36,515 nucleotides of DNA from an uncultured Actinomycetes bacterium. GTDB taxonomy: Bacteria > Actinomycetota > Actinomycetes > Nanopelagicales > Nanopelagicaceae. Position numbers and translations under genes: made by a program. The stretch covers positions 1 to 36,515 of the forward strand of contig CALEGP010000013.1 in assembly GCA_937876245.1 (NCBI GenBank), given 5' to 3'. Positions 8,608 to 17,146 of this stretch are shown in pieces; within the stretch, counting starts at the first letter, position 1; every line of letters begins with the position of its first letter. The notes under the pieces were generated by a model that saw only the letters and a list, made by a program, of their open reading frames with translations, was not told the DNA's origin and searched no databases.

Positions 8608-10200
8608 CTATCTTTTGTATTTGAATAAAACTCGAATAGCACCGCTGACTTCAGCTACTCGTGCAACTTTAGCGAGCACCAAATATCCGAACCCACTAAG
8701 AACTAGAACCACGATAAGGCGGAGTAAATTCCCGCCAGGAATAGAATTTTGTAAAAACCAAACCGGAACGGCAACACTTAGCGCAAGCACGGTTAGTTTT
8801 AAATAGAAGCCAAAAACTTCCCTTATTGAAATATAAATTTCATAGCGTTTGAGTAAATAGATAGTGCTCCAAGCGCCAAAAAAGTAGCTTAAAGCCAGAG
8901 ATCCAGCCAAACCAATAGTTACCCATTTTGCCGGTAGAGAGAGGGCGACAGCTATGGAAACAATTACAGCGACAATATTCATAATTGCATTGCTCAAAAC
9001 TTGTAATTTAACATTCTCAAAGGCATTTAACCCGCGCAGGGCAATTAGATTAACGCTCATTGGCATCAACCCAAGGGCTAAGGCAGATAAGGTGTAACCC
9101 AGATAGTTTGAATCCTCGACTGATATTCCAAAATAAAGGGTCTCGGTCATTAATCGGCCAAACAAAAGAAAAGCTATAGCGCTAGGAACAGTAATTAAGC
9201 CAACCAAACGCATCGCCTTAACTAATTGGTCATGGATTAAATTCGGTTTCACCTCATGGGCCAGCCTAGAAAGAGTTGGCAATAAGGCGGTCATGATAGA
9301 GATAGTTACAATTGAATGAGGCAACATGAAAATCAGCAACGCGTTACTAAATGGAGTAAAACCTACGCCTGTTTCTATTCCCTCGCCTAGGGCTTTAACT
9401 GCTGCACCAGTCGATAGATTTACTGTGACTAAATAACTAACTTGAGAAATAGCAGCAAACAAGAGCGCCCAGCTAGCCAAATGAATTGACTTGCGCAATT
9501 CAGGGTCGCGCCAATCAAAACGGGGCCTAATTTTAATCTTGGTTTTGGAGATTACTGGAAGCAAAATAACGGCTTGTGCCACATAGCCAAGAGTTGTTCC
9601 AAGTGCTATCCAAATTATTTCTGAAGTAGGAATTGTTTGAACGGTAGGTTTAATCGAATATTGAAGGAACCAAGCAAGCACAGCTATCCCAATTAAATTA
9701 TTTAAGACAGGAGCCCACATCATGGGGCCAAACTTGCCCTTGGCATTTGCAACCTGGCTTAATAGGGCAAAAAGCCCCATAAAGAAAATTTGTGGCAGAC
9801 AAAATCTCATAAAGAGCGTAGTTATTTCGAATTCAGGCCTTCCAATATAACTGGAAGCAAAAATACGAACAAAGATCGGAGCAAATAAAACTGCAATAAC
9901 CACGAATCCTGCTAAAAATACCGACGTGACAGTAATTAGCCGAGAGATAAAGGCACTCCCGCCATCTGCTTCTTTTGTTGATCTAACTATTTGAGGAACA
10001 AAAACCGCGGTCAATGCGCCACCCAAAATTAAGTTGTACAAAATATTTGGCATAGTGTTTGCGACGTTGAAGGTATCACCAAGCAGTGTCGTGCCAAGAA
10101 CAGCAACCAACAATAGTCCGCGTAAAAGTCCAGTAATCCGAGACACTATTGTCCCAACAGCCATCACAGTGGAAGACTTCAAAAGCGATTTATCGTTCAT
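8608..10200 (-). CDS. murJ: Lipid II flippase MurJ (MviN)
   Basis: This 530-residue polytopic membrane protein of the MOP superfamily has about 14 hydrophobic segments. The start STVMAVGTIVSRITGLLRGLLLVAVLG matches the MurJ N-terminus, and NLILGGALTAVFVPQIVR and NAKGKFGPMMWAPVLNN are well-conserved MurJ segments. It should flip lipid II across the cytoplasmic membrane. It lacks the C-terminal pseudokinase and extracellular domains of mycobacterial MviN, which bind FhaA when phosphorylated; the protein stops shortly after its last membrane helix. Its start overlaps the preceding DUF6049-like stop by four bases. Confidence 0.93.
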   Translation of the reverse strand: MNDKSLLKSSTVMAVGTIVSRITGLLRGLLLVAVLGTTLLGDTFNVANTMPNILYNLILGGALTAVFVPQIVRSTKEADGGSAFISRLITVTSVFLAGFVVIAVLFAPIFVRIFASSYIGRPEFEITTLFMRFCLPQIFFMGLFALLSQVANAKGKFGPMMWAPVLNNLIGIAVLAWFLQYSIKPTVQTIPTSEIIWIALGTTLGYVAQAVILLPVISKTKIKIRPRFDWRDPELRKSIHLASWALLFAAISQVSYLVTVNLSTGAAVKALGEGIETGVGFTPFSNALLIFMLPHSIVTISIMTALLPTLSRLAHEVKPNLIHDQLVKAMRLVGLITVPSAIAFLLFGRLMTETLYFGISVEDSNYLGYTLSALALGLMPMSVNLIALRGLNAFENVKLQVLSNAIMNIVAVIVSIAVALSLPAKWVTIGLAGSLALSYFFGAWSTIYLLKRYEIYISIREVFGFYLKLTVLALSVAVPVWFLQNSIPGGNLLRLIVVLVLSGFGYLVLAKVARVAEVSGAIRVLFKYKR

Positions 10201-11300
10201 ACTCTCTTCCTTTTAATGCGCCGGAAACTTTGAATTAATGCGGAGAGAAAGAGAATTATTGCGCCACCCGTAGTTACCCAAGTAGCAATCGGGCTAATCA
10301 CCTTTAAGTTGAGTGGATACCAAACTGTTGGCCCAAAAGCCCTAGATTTAACAGAAAGCAGAGAGACGGACAGTGAACTATCTCCTGAAGTTATAACCTC
10401 AACAGGGATCATCACCTGAACTTTTGATTTCCCATTCACGGTCTGTTCGGGAACCGACCCGACCCACACTCGACCGTTCATTGCCTCAATTTTTACTAAA
10501 ACTGTTACTGGTTTTGGGAAGTCATTTATCAGCGTTATCGGCAATTTTTGCTTAGTCGAAGTCACCGTAAATCGACCAGGAGCCAATCTAATCTTATTTG
10601 AAAGTAAATCAGTATTTGTAACCAGATCTGATTTAAGTTGAGCCCTAAAATTCTTTTTCAAAGCGGGGTGCAAAATGGCCGCACTATGTGCCTGGAATTT
10701 ATTCACCTGCTCAACGGTCATATAGTTTGAGTATTCCTGCAGAGCGCTCTGCGATTTCTTAAAAGCTTTCAATGTACTTTGACCAAGTCGATAATTCATA
10801 TTGTCCGGAAAATTTGCCATTTGGCTTATCTGGCTTCCAAAATAGGCAGTTAATCGTTGAGCACCCAACGCCAAATAGAAAGCCTTTTTATCTGGCGCTA
10901 GTTTGGAGAGCCAATAACCAGAAGGATCACCATATGGCAGAGCTGTTATTTTATCTCCCCGGGTGATGGCCTGCAGTTGATTAAGCCAGGATGTCGCAAC
11001 ATCAACCCCGAGACCATTTTCACCGTCAACTAATTTGTACTCTGTTGTCATTTGCAATACTTCTTCAATAAGTTGTGGATCTATGAACCAAGTTCTAATT
11101 CCTCTAGCAGGATTAAAAACCAATTGTCCAAGGCGGCCATCATAGGAAAGTTTTGTAACCAAGTCATCATTTATAAAAACCCCATTCATCTGTCGATGTG
11201 TAGGTTCGGTTATCGTTATTGAAACTTCATTAGCGAAAGCATTCGGCGTACCTACTAGGGGGAAAAAAAGGAGAGCGAAAATAAGAAATAATCTTTTCAT
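10197..11300 (-). CDS. DUF6049-like secreted/membrane-anchored protein (short form)
   Basis: This 367-residue protein has an N-terminal signal peptide (about residues 1-23, ending in NAFANE), a long extracytoplasmic part, and one C-terminal membrane helix (about 340-360, WVTTGGAIILFLSALIQSF) followed by the basic tail RRIKRKRV. Its place between NUDIX and murJ is that of M. tuberculosis Rv3909 and the DUF6049 proteins of Streptomyces, which are roughly twice as long. A beta-sandwich-like segment before the anchor (about 250-335, with LPITLINDFPKPVTVLVKIE) resembles the end of those proteins. The function is unknown; a cell-envelope role with MurJ is inferred only from context. It overlaps both neighbours by four bases. 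Confidence 0.72.
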   Translation of the reverse strand: MKRLFLIFALLFFPLVGTPNAFANEVSITITEPTHRQMNGVFINDDLVTKLSYDGRLGQLVFNPARGIRTWFIDPQLIEEVLQMTTEYKLVDGENGLGVDVATSWLNQLQAITRGDKITALPYGDPSGYWLSKLAPDKKAFYLALGAQRLTAYFGSQISQMANFPDNMNYRLGQSTLKAFKKSQSALQEYSNYMTVEQVNKFQAHSAAILHPALKKNFRAQLKSDLVTNTDLLSNKIRLAPGRFTVTSTKQKLPITLINDFPKPVTVLVKIEAMNGRVWVGSVPEQTVNGKSKVQVMIPVEVITSGDSSLSVSLLSVKSRAFGPTVWYPLNLKVISPIATWVTTGGAIILFLSALIQSFRRIKRKRV

Positions 11301-11878
11301 ATTTTTAACTCACCAGATTTTGCCAGCAATTTTTTCTCGTCAGGATAAGCCAAGAGATCAATAATTTCACTCAATGGGAACCAGCCGACGTCATCAACTT
11401 CTGTTATTTGAGGAGCAAGTTGGCCACCAATCTCTTTGAATAAATAATGGTGAACAGTTTTGTGGATTCGATTACCGCCAGCCATAAACCAAAAATCAAT
11501 AACTCCAAGCTCTCTTGCTATTTCACTTTCAATTCCAGTCTCTTCCTGGACTTCTCTAATTGCGGCCTGTTCAGGAGTCTCACCCTCCTCAATATGCCCT
11601 TTAGGAAGTGACCAAAGAAGGCGCTCACGGGTTTGATCTTTCAAATCGCGGCGACCAATTAAAAGTCCCATAGTTCCAGTGGTATCAATTACTAGTCCAC
11701 CTGCGCTGACCTCGTCAACTCTTTTGGCATAAACCCTCTTGGCAGGCGTCTTTTTAACACCCCTTTTAATTTGGGGAGCTGTAGATTCATTTGAATTTGG
11801 TGGGGTTGGGCCTTTCGGACGCCGTCTGCGACGTTTTTTCCGCTTTGCCTCGCCACCGCCACCAGGCGCCGTGGTCAT
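11297..11878 (-). CDS. NUDIX hydrolase (MutT4-like)
   Basis: This 193-residue protein has a basic, Pro-rich N-terminus (about 1-55, KRKKRRRRRPKGPTPP) and a NUDIX domain. The NUDIX box is complete: GHIEEGETPEQAAIREVQEE followed by TG, fitting GX5EX7REUXEEXGU, so metal-dependent hydrolysis of a nucleoside diphosphate derivative is likely; the exact substrate is not evident. Its position divergent from the CCA enzyme and ahead of the DUF6049/murJ pair matches mutT4 (Rv3908). The basic N-terminal tail could bind RNA or nucleotides (inference). It is the first gene of the seven-gene minus-strand operon and has a -10 motif six bases before its ATG. Confidence 0.88.
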   Translation of the reverse strand: MTTAPGGGGEAKRKKRRRRRPKGPTPPNSNESTAPQIKRGVKKTPAKRVYAKRVDEVSAGGLVIDTTGTMGLLIGRRDLKDQTRERLLWSLPKGHIEEGETPEQAAIREVQEETGIESEIARELGVIDFWFMAGGNRIHKTVHHYLFKEIGGQLAPQITEVDDVGWFPLSEIIDLLAYPDEKKLLAKSGELKI

Positions 11879-11884
11879 GAACCA

Positions 11885-11890
11885 AGGTTA
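11885..11890 (-). promoter_or_regulatory. -10 element of the NUDIX-murJ-trx-cwlM operon
   Basis: On the minus strand TAACCT lies exactly 6 bases before the ATG at 11878 and there is no Shine-Dalgarno sequence. This fits the actinobacterial -10 consensus TANNNT and would yield a leaderless mRNA. Confidence 0.6.
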
Positions 11891-11896
11891 CTGCTC

Positions 11897-11902
11897 TAGC
11901 CT
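11897..11902 (+). promoter_or_regulatory. -10 element of the CCA nucleotidyltransferase gene
   Basis: TAGCCT ends 8 bases before the GTG at 11911, with no ribosome site between. It fits TANNNT and supports the GTG start as a leaderless start. It is back-to-back with the NUDIX -10 element. Confidence 0.45.
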
Positions 11903-11910
11903 TAGATACT

Positions 11911-13374
11911 GTGACATCAAATCCCAATTTAGAGGCAAGTGATCCGATATCTATCGCTTCAAGCCTAGCCATTTCTGCTTTTTCTAGCAGACCCCTTGCG
12001 ATGGAGCTCGCGACAAATTTCACCAAGGCGGGTTTTACTCTTGCTCTAGTTGGCGGTCCAGTTCGAGACGCGATCTTAGGAAGACTTGGAAACGATTTAG
12101 ATTTCACTACCAATGCAAACCCAAGTCAAACTAAAACAATTATTAAGAAGAGCGCAGACTCTATTTGGGAAACCGGTCGAGAATTTGGAACTATAGCTGC
12201 CCAGTTTGGTGACACAACTGTTGAAATCACAACTTATCGAAGCGAAATTTATGATCGCGAAAGTAGAAATCCAGAAGTTAAATTTGGTGACAATATTGAG
12301 GGAGATTTATTGCGTCGCGACTTTACCGTCAATGCAATGGCGCTAGAGTTAACAACTACCCCACCAACCTTCATTGATAATTTTCATGGCGTAACTGACT
12401 TACTTAAAAAAGTTTTACGAACTCCAGGATCCCCAGAAGATTCATTTTCAGATGACCCGTTACGAATGATGCGTGCGGCGAGATTTGCAGCTCAACTAGA
12501 TTTTTCAATCGATCCAACAATTATCGAAGCAATTAAAGCTATGGCGCCGAGAATTAAAATCATTTCTGCTGAACGAATCAGAGATGAATTTATAAAGATT
12601 TTAATGTCGGCCAACCCAAGAATAGGTTTAACAATATTGGTTGATACTGGCCTTGCTGAATTTATTCTCCCCGAACTCCCAAAACTGAAATTAGAAATCG
12701 ACGAGCACCATCATCATAAAGATGTCTATGAGCACACTCTTAAAGTTTTAGAGCAAGCAATTGCACTCGAAGATAGGTTGGAAGGAGCAAGTCTTGTTAT
12801 TCGTCTGGCCGCACTTTTGCATGACATTGGAAAACCAAAAACCAGAGAGTTGATTTCTGGTGGCGGAGTTTCATTCCATCATCACGAAGTTGTTGGCGCA
12901 AGAATGGCCAAAGAACGGTTGCGGGCTCTGCGTTTTAGCAATGAGATTGTCGCCGAAGTTTCTTCTTTGGTATTTCTACATTTGCGTTTTCATGGATATG
13001 GAACCGGGGAATGGACTGATTCTGCGGTCAGAAGGTATATAAGAGATGCCGAACATCTATTAGTTCATCTACATGTTTTAACTAGAGCTGATTGCACGAC
13101 AAGAAATCAACGCAAAGCAGAAAGCTTGGCCAGAACGTATGACTCACTAGAAGAGCGCATCGAACTACTTATGGAACAGGAAGAGCTAGAGAAAATCCGG
13201 CCAGATCTAGATGGGTTGGAAATCATGGCAATTCTTGAAATCTCGCCATCTCCAATCGTGGGCAGCGCCTACAAATACTTATTAGATTTACGCATGGATC
13301 GCGGGCCATTGGGGCGTGAAGGCGCAAAGGCCGAACTCCTCAATTGGTGGAGTTTGAATAAGCCAAAAAGTTAG
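11911..13374 (+). CDS. pcnA: CCA tRNA nucleotidyltransferase with HD domain
   Basis: This 487-residue class II enzyme adds or repairs the 3' CCA of tRNAs. The nucleotidyltransferase core is at about residues 45-175, with VGGPVRDAILGR and the metal-binding LDFTT, then RRDFTVNAMAL. An HD phosphohydrolase domain follows (about 265-390, HHHHKDVYEHTLK and LAALLHDIGKPKT). The order matches the mycobacterial PcnA homologue (Rv3907c). I kept the GTG start at 11911 because the 30-odd residues before VGGPVRD are present in family members; an ATG at 12001 would cut into them. Its 3' end overlaps the convergent MFS gene by 35 bases. Confidence 0.92.
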   Translation: MTSNPNLEASDPISIASSLAISAFSSRPLAMELATNFTKAGFTLALVGGPVRDAILGRLGNDLDFTTNANPSQTKTIIKKSADSIWETGREFGTIAAQFGDTTVEITTYRSEIYDRESRNPEVKFGDNIEGDLLRRDFTVNAMALELTTTPPTFIDNFHGVTDLLKKVLRTPGSPEDSFSDDPLRMMRAARFAAQLDFSIDPTIIEAIKAMAPRIKIISAERIRDEFIKILMSANPRIGLTILVDTGLAEFILPELPKLKLEIDEHHHHKDVYEHTLKVLEQAIALEDRLEGASLVIRLAALLHDIGKPKTRELISGGGVSFHHHEVVGARMAKERLRALRFSNEIVAEVSSLVFLHLRFHGYGTGEWTDSAVRRYIRDAEHLLVHLHVLTRADCTTRNQRKAESLARTYDSLEERIELLMEQEELEKIRPDLDGLEIMAILEISPSPIVGSAYKYLLDLRMDRGPLGREGAKAELLNWWSLNKPKS

Positions 13375-14632
13375 CCCGATTAAGCAGTGTCAGTGCGGTT
13401 AATCCGTAAGCTCCGGCGATAAACCAAGGCAAAATAAGAGAGACGCCACTTGCTGGCAAGATAAATGCAGCAATCATTGCACCTAAAACAATCGCACCGT
13501 TTACAGCGACATCATAGAAAGCAAAAATACGACCTCGGTATTCATCATGTATCTTTAATTGAACCAGCGCATCATTGGTAATTTTTAAACTCTGACCAAA
13601 CCCACCGACAAAAAATGCCGTTACGATTAACATAATTTCACTTGGGAATAGGCCAAAAACTAAAAGAAAAACAATCGGTGCAACCATTGAAATACGAATC
13701 CATTTATGTCGGCCAAATATTGCAACACCAAAAGGCCCGGCAACCGCCCCCAAGCCAATACCAATGCCAGCGATAGCAAGAGCATAAGCGAAGCCCTTGA
13801 GGCCTGCATCAGGATTATCTGGTGAATGAAAAGTATTGCGCTCTAGCAGCAATGCCATCAACACAAGAGCAGTAACACCACCACGTTGAACTCCTGTTGC
13901 AAAAATTCCACGCAGTGCATCTTTGTGATTTCGCAAAATATGAAAACCTTGCAACATCTCGCCAAACCCGCGAATTTCTAGAGATACCTCATGGGGTAAT
14001 GGACCTATTTCATTTCTTCCAATTCTCATTGCAAAGAAAGCTGCAAGTAAATATCCGCCGGCAGCCATCAATATCAAGGTTCCGTCAATGAAGTCACTAC
14101 TGGAAGTGGAATCTGAAATATTTTTCAGTGCAATGCCAATACCACCCCCAATAACAACAAAGATAGTTCCACCGGTTACTGCCAGAGCATTCGCTTCTAT
14201 CAGCACATCTCTCTCAACCAATAAGGGCAGACCTGCAGATAAACCGGCAAGAATTAAGCGGTTAACTCCAAATGCGATTAAAACAAAGAAAGTTAAGAGA
14301 ACTCCAGTTGATTCGTTCCTGATTAGAAGTGCAATAACCAATAAATCACCAGCTCGGATCAAGTTAGCAATTTGAATAAGACGTTTTCTACTAAAGCGAT
14401 CTAAAAAAATTCCGGCATAAGGGCCAATTAAGGAATAAGGCAGAAGTACTACAGTAAATGCGAGCGCAGCCTTAATTGCATCAGGTTGGCGCTCAGGCGA
14501 AAATAGAACAAACGAGGCAAGGGCAGATTGGAAAATACCATCTGTAAATTGGCCCATCCAGCGAACACTCAATAACCTCGGCAAAGCACTGCCTTTTCTA
14601 AGGAATTTAAAACTGTCTATCAGGTGCTTCAT
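13340..14632 (-). CDS. MFS transporter of unknown substrate
   Basis: This is a major facilitator protein of about 430 residues with roughly 10-12 hydrophobic segments. The loop between helices 2 and 3 reads GIFLDRFSRKRLIQ, the usual MFS cytoplasmic motif (G-x-x-x-D-R-x-x-R-K/R). The overall look is that of MFS_3/drug-export-type carriers, but the substrate cannot be deduced. I chose the ATG at 14632 (MKHLIDSFKFLRKG) because TACGCT stands 7 bases upstream; a TTG at 14653 would add seven residues. It sits between two blocks that are far apart in M. tuberculosis (pcnA and the DUF5318-ponA block). The tail overlaps the CCA gene on the other strand. Confidence 0.8.
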   Translation of the reverse strand: MKHLIDSFKFLRKGSALPRLLSVRWMGQFTDGIFQSALASFVLFSPERQPDAIKAALAFTVVLLPYSLIGPYAGIFLDRFSRKRLIQIANLIRAGDLLVIALLIRNESTGVLLTFFVLIAFGVNRLILAGLSAGLPLLVERDVLIEANALAVTGGTIFVVIGGGIGIALKNISDSTSSSDFIDGTLILMAAGGYLLAAFFAMRIGRNEIGPLPHEVSLEIRGFGEMLQGFHILRNHKDALRGIFATGVQRGGVTALVLMALLLERNTFHSPDNPDAGLKGFAYALAIAGIGIGLGAVAGPFGVAIFGRHKWIRISMVAPIVFLLVFGLFPSEIMLIVTAFFVGGFGQSLKITNDALVQLKIHDEYRGRIFAFYDVAVNGAIVLGAMIAAFILPASGVSLILPWFIAGAYGLTALTLLNRANFLAYSNSTN

Positions 14633-14639
14633 GTGGCTA

Positions 14640-14645
14640 AGCGTA
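14640..14645 (-). promoter_or_regulatory. -10 element of the MFS gene
   Basis: On the minus strand TACGCT ends 7 bases before the ATG at 14632, again without a ribosome site, fitting leaderless transcription. Confidence 0.5.
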
Positions 14646-14661
14646 ATGAGCAAGTAGGCAT

Positions 14662-14667
14662 TATTCT
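14662..14667 (+). promoter_or_regulatory. Possible -10 element of the DUF5318 gene
   Basis: TATTCT lies 9 bases before the ATG at 14677, with no Shine-Dalgarno sequence. The spacing is slightly longer than at the other sites of this type, so the call is weaker. Confidence 0.35.
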
Positions 14668-14676
14668 TGACTCATT

Positions 14677-15147
14677 ATGTGGTCCCGCCGAGATAACATC
14701 GATTATTCACTCGATCGTCGCGCCACCTTGCTCGCACTTTTCCGAGGTAAGGCATCGGCGATGGATGCCTGCGATGCCGACCCCTATCTAAAACGAGCTG
14801 CAAAACACCACGGAGAATTAACTTCAAATAAATGTCCAGTCTGCAAAAAAAGCCAATTGCGGGAGTTGCGATACACCTTTGGCGACCAACTTGGCCAATA
14901 TTCAGGGCGGATCAAGTCGACTACGGAATTAACTGAAATGCAGAATGAATATGGTGAATTTACGGTTTATACCGTTGAGGTTTGTACTGAATGCGGCTGG
15001 AACCACTTGATTTACTCATTCATATTAGGTGACGGCACAACCAGAAAAGCACCACGCAAGGTACACACCCTCGAGGATGATGATTGGAAGCCAGTAAAGG
15101 AATTGAAAATCTGGCATCTTCACGAGAAATCGCTTAGAGGTCGTTAA
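14677..15147 (+). CDS. DUF5318 zinc-ribbon protein
   Basis: This 156-residue cytoplasmic protein matches the actinobacterial DUF5318 family (M. tuberculosis Rv0049). It has two Cys pairs, CPVC at about residue 54 and CTEC at about residue 105, which should bind one zinc. It begins with the family's MWSRRDNIDYSLDRRATL. The function is unknown. It always sits beside ponA in Actinobacteria, as here (29 bases upstream), so a link with cell-wall synthesis is possible but unproven. It has its own likely promoter, divergent from the MFS gene. Confidence 0.85.
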   Translation: MWSRRDNIDYSLDRRATLLALFRGKASAMDACDADPYLKRAAKHHGELTSNKCPVCKKSQLRELRYTFGDQLGQYSGRIKSTTELTEMQNEYGEFTVYTVEVCTECGWNHLIYSFILGDGTTRKAPRKVHTLEDDDWKPVKELKIWHLHEKSLRGR

Positions 15148-15164
15148 TTATTAGCGGCAACAGG

Positions 15165-15170
15165 TAACCT
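15165..15170 (+). promoter_or_regulatory. -10 element of ponA
   Basis: TAACCT lies exactly 6 bases before the ATG of ponA at 15177, with no ribosome site in the gap. It is identical in sequence and spacing to the element before the NUDIX gene. Confidence 0.6.
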
Positions 15171-15176
15171 TAAGTT

Positions 15177-17144
15177 ATGAGAAATCTGCGGAAAAATTTA
15201 TTCAGATTTAGCATATTTGCTGGCGGAATAGGTTTCATTGTTGCGGTTCTCGGTTTTGCTTATGCATATTTCACCGTCAGCATCCCTGACCCAAACTCTT
15301 TTGTAAATAGCCAGTCAACAATTATTCAATATTCAAATGGCCAAGAAATTGGCCGCCTTGGCTCTGAGAACAGAACCGTTGTTAAGTTAGCCAATATTCC
15401 AATTCATGTTAGACAAGCCGTGCTTGCGGCTGAGGATAGAAAATTTTATACCCAAAGCGTAGTGAGCCCTATCGGAATTGCTCGCGCTTTATTTAATAAC
15501 TTGAAATCAGGATCTTTAAACGGCCAAGGTGGATCCACTATTACTCAGCAATATGCAAAAACTGCATTCCTTACACCAGAGCGGACTGTCACCAGAAAAA
15601 TAAAAGAACTCATAATTTCGATGAAATTGCAGAATCAAATGTCTAAGGATGACATCCTTGAAAGTTATTTAAACACAATTTATTTTGGTCGGGGATCATA
15701 TGGAATTGAAACCGCTTCAGAAGTTTATTTCGGTAAAAATGTAAGCAAATTAGATATTTCGCAGGCTGCCGTTCTTGCAAGCATTTTGCGGTCGCCCGGA
15801 TATTACGACCCTTCATATAGTAAAGAAAATGCAGACAGACTTGAAGCACGCTGGCGCTATGTTATTGATGGGATGGTCTCAGAAAATTGGTTGACTAAAG
15901 AGGAAGCGACCGCAATAACCTTTCCAGTTATTCGTGAGCGTATAACTGCAGGCGCACTCGCGGGACCAAAAGGTTATGTTATTTCTTGGGTGGTTCATGA
16001 ACTAACTAAATTAGGCTTTGACGAAACACAGCTACAAACAGGTGGCTTTGTAATTAGAACTACTCTCGAGAAGAAGAATCAAAAAGCAGCAGTTAAAGCA
16101 ATGGATTCCCGAGGTCCTAAAAATACTCCCGACAGTTTCCATGCAGCGCTTGTTTCTATTAGACCAGGCACTGGAGAAATTGTTGCTCTTTATGGCGGCA
16201 AGGACTACTTAGTCACGCAATTAAATGGTGCAACTCAATCAATTACTCAGGCAGGATCTGGGTTTAAACCATTTGCCCTGATTGCAGCGCTAGAACAAGG
16301 AATTCCACTTACTTCAATTTGGAGTGGCGCCTCTCCTCAAGTTTTTGATGATGCCGGAAAACCATATCCAGTATTTAATTATGCCAACGAGCAAGAGGGC
16401 GAAATAGATTTACTGGCAGCGACTGCTCACTCGATCAATACAATTTTTGTTCCCCTTGGTATTGCCGTTGGCCCTGATAATGTGGTTGATGTTGCCAGGC
16501 GAGCCGGAATTCCAAACACTGTGGCGCTAATGCCAACACCATCTATTTCCCTTGGCGTTGCTTCACCACATGTCATCGACATGGCTTCGGCATATGCGAC
16601 TTTTGCAGCGAACGGAACATATGCAGCACCTTTTATAATTAAGGAAGTTTTGGGAGCAAATAAAGGTGTTCTTTATGAAGGAAAGATTCAAGCCCAACAA
16701 GTTTTCCAACCAGATGTTATGGCGGATTTAACTTACGCTCTTCAGCAAGTTACAAGTTATGGAACTGGTACAGCGGCTTCAAGTGGCGTTAAAAGGCCAG
16801 TAGCCGGGAAAACTGGAACAACTACAGACAATGCATCTGCCTGGTTCAATGGCTACACACCGGATTTTTCTACAACAGTTGCAATGTTTAGAGATGATGC
16901 AACACAGTCGTTAAATGGGATAGGTGGATTAGGGGCATTTACGGGCGGCTCATTTCCAGCGCAAGTTTGGAACACTTACACGAAAATTAGCGAAAAAGGC
17001 CTACCTAAATCTCGTTTTCCAAAGCCAGCGAATATTGGCGGAATCGACCCCGTGTCTTACTTGGAAGCGGTACCAACTCTCGATCCAGAGCTCGCAGGCA
17101 AGTTTGAAACAGGAGCAATGAAAAAGAAGAAGCTAGGTAATTAG
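15177..17144 (+). CDS. ponA: Bifunctional penicillin-binding protein (class A, GT51 + transpeptidase)
   Basis: This 655-residue protein polymerizes and crosslinks peptidoglycan outside the membrane. It has an N-terminal cytoplasmic stub, one membrane helix (about 12-34), a GT51 glycosyltransferase domain (about 55-240; catalytic E86 in AAEDRKFY, then GGSTITQQYAKTAFL and LNTIYFGRGSYGIETAS), and a transpeptidase domain (about 320-600) with all three motifs: SGFK with S361 and K364, SIN at 419-421, and KTGT at 545-548. There is no PASTA domain and the C-terminus is short (PKPANIGGIDP then a Lys-rich tail), unlike mycobacterial PonA1. It corresponds to ponA1 (Rv0050) by neighbours: DUF5318 before, GT87 protein after. 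Confidence 0.95.
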   Translation: MRNLRKNLFRFSIFAGGIGFIVAVLGFAYAYFTVSIPDPNSFVNSQSTIIQYSNGQEIGRLGSENRTVVKLANIPIHVRQAVLAAEDRKFYTQSVVSPIGIARALFNNLKSGSLNGQGGSTITQQYAKTAFLTPERTVTRKIKELIISMKLQNQMSKDDILESYLNTIYFGRGSYGIETASEVYFGKNVSKLDISQAAVLASILRSPGYYDPSYSKENADRLEARWRYVIDGMVSENWLTKEEATAITFPVIRERITAGALAGPKGYVISWVVHELTKLGFDETQLQTGGFVIRTTLEKKNQKAAVKAMDSRGPKNTPDSFHAALVSIRPGTGEIVALYGGKDYLVTQLNGATQSITQAGSGFKPFALIAALEQGIPLTSIWSGASPQVFDDAGKPYPVFNYANEQEGEIDLLAATAHSINTIFVPLGIAVGPDNVVDVARRAGIPNTVALMPTPSISLGVASPHVIDMASAYATFAANGTYAAPFIIKEVLGANKGVLYEGKIQAQQVFQPDVMADLTYALQQVTSYGTGTAASSGVKRPVAGKTGTTTDNASAWFNGYTPDFSTTVAMFRDDATQSLNGIGGLGAFTGGSFPAQVWNTYTKISEKGLPKSRFPKPANIGGIDPVSYLEAVPTLDPELAGKFETGAMKKKKLGN

Positions 17145-17146
17145 AA

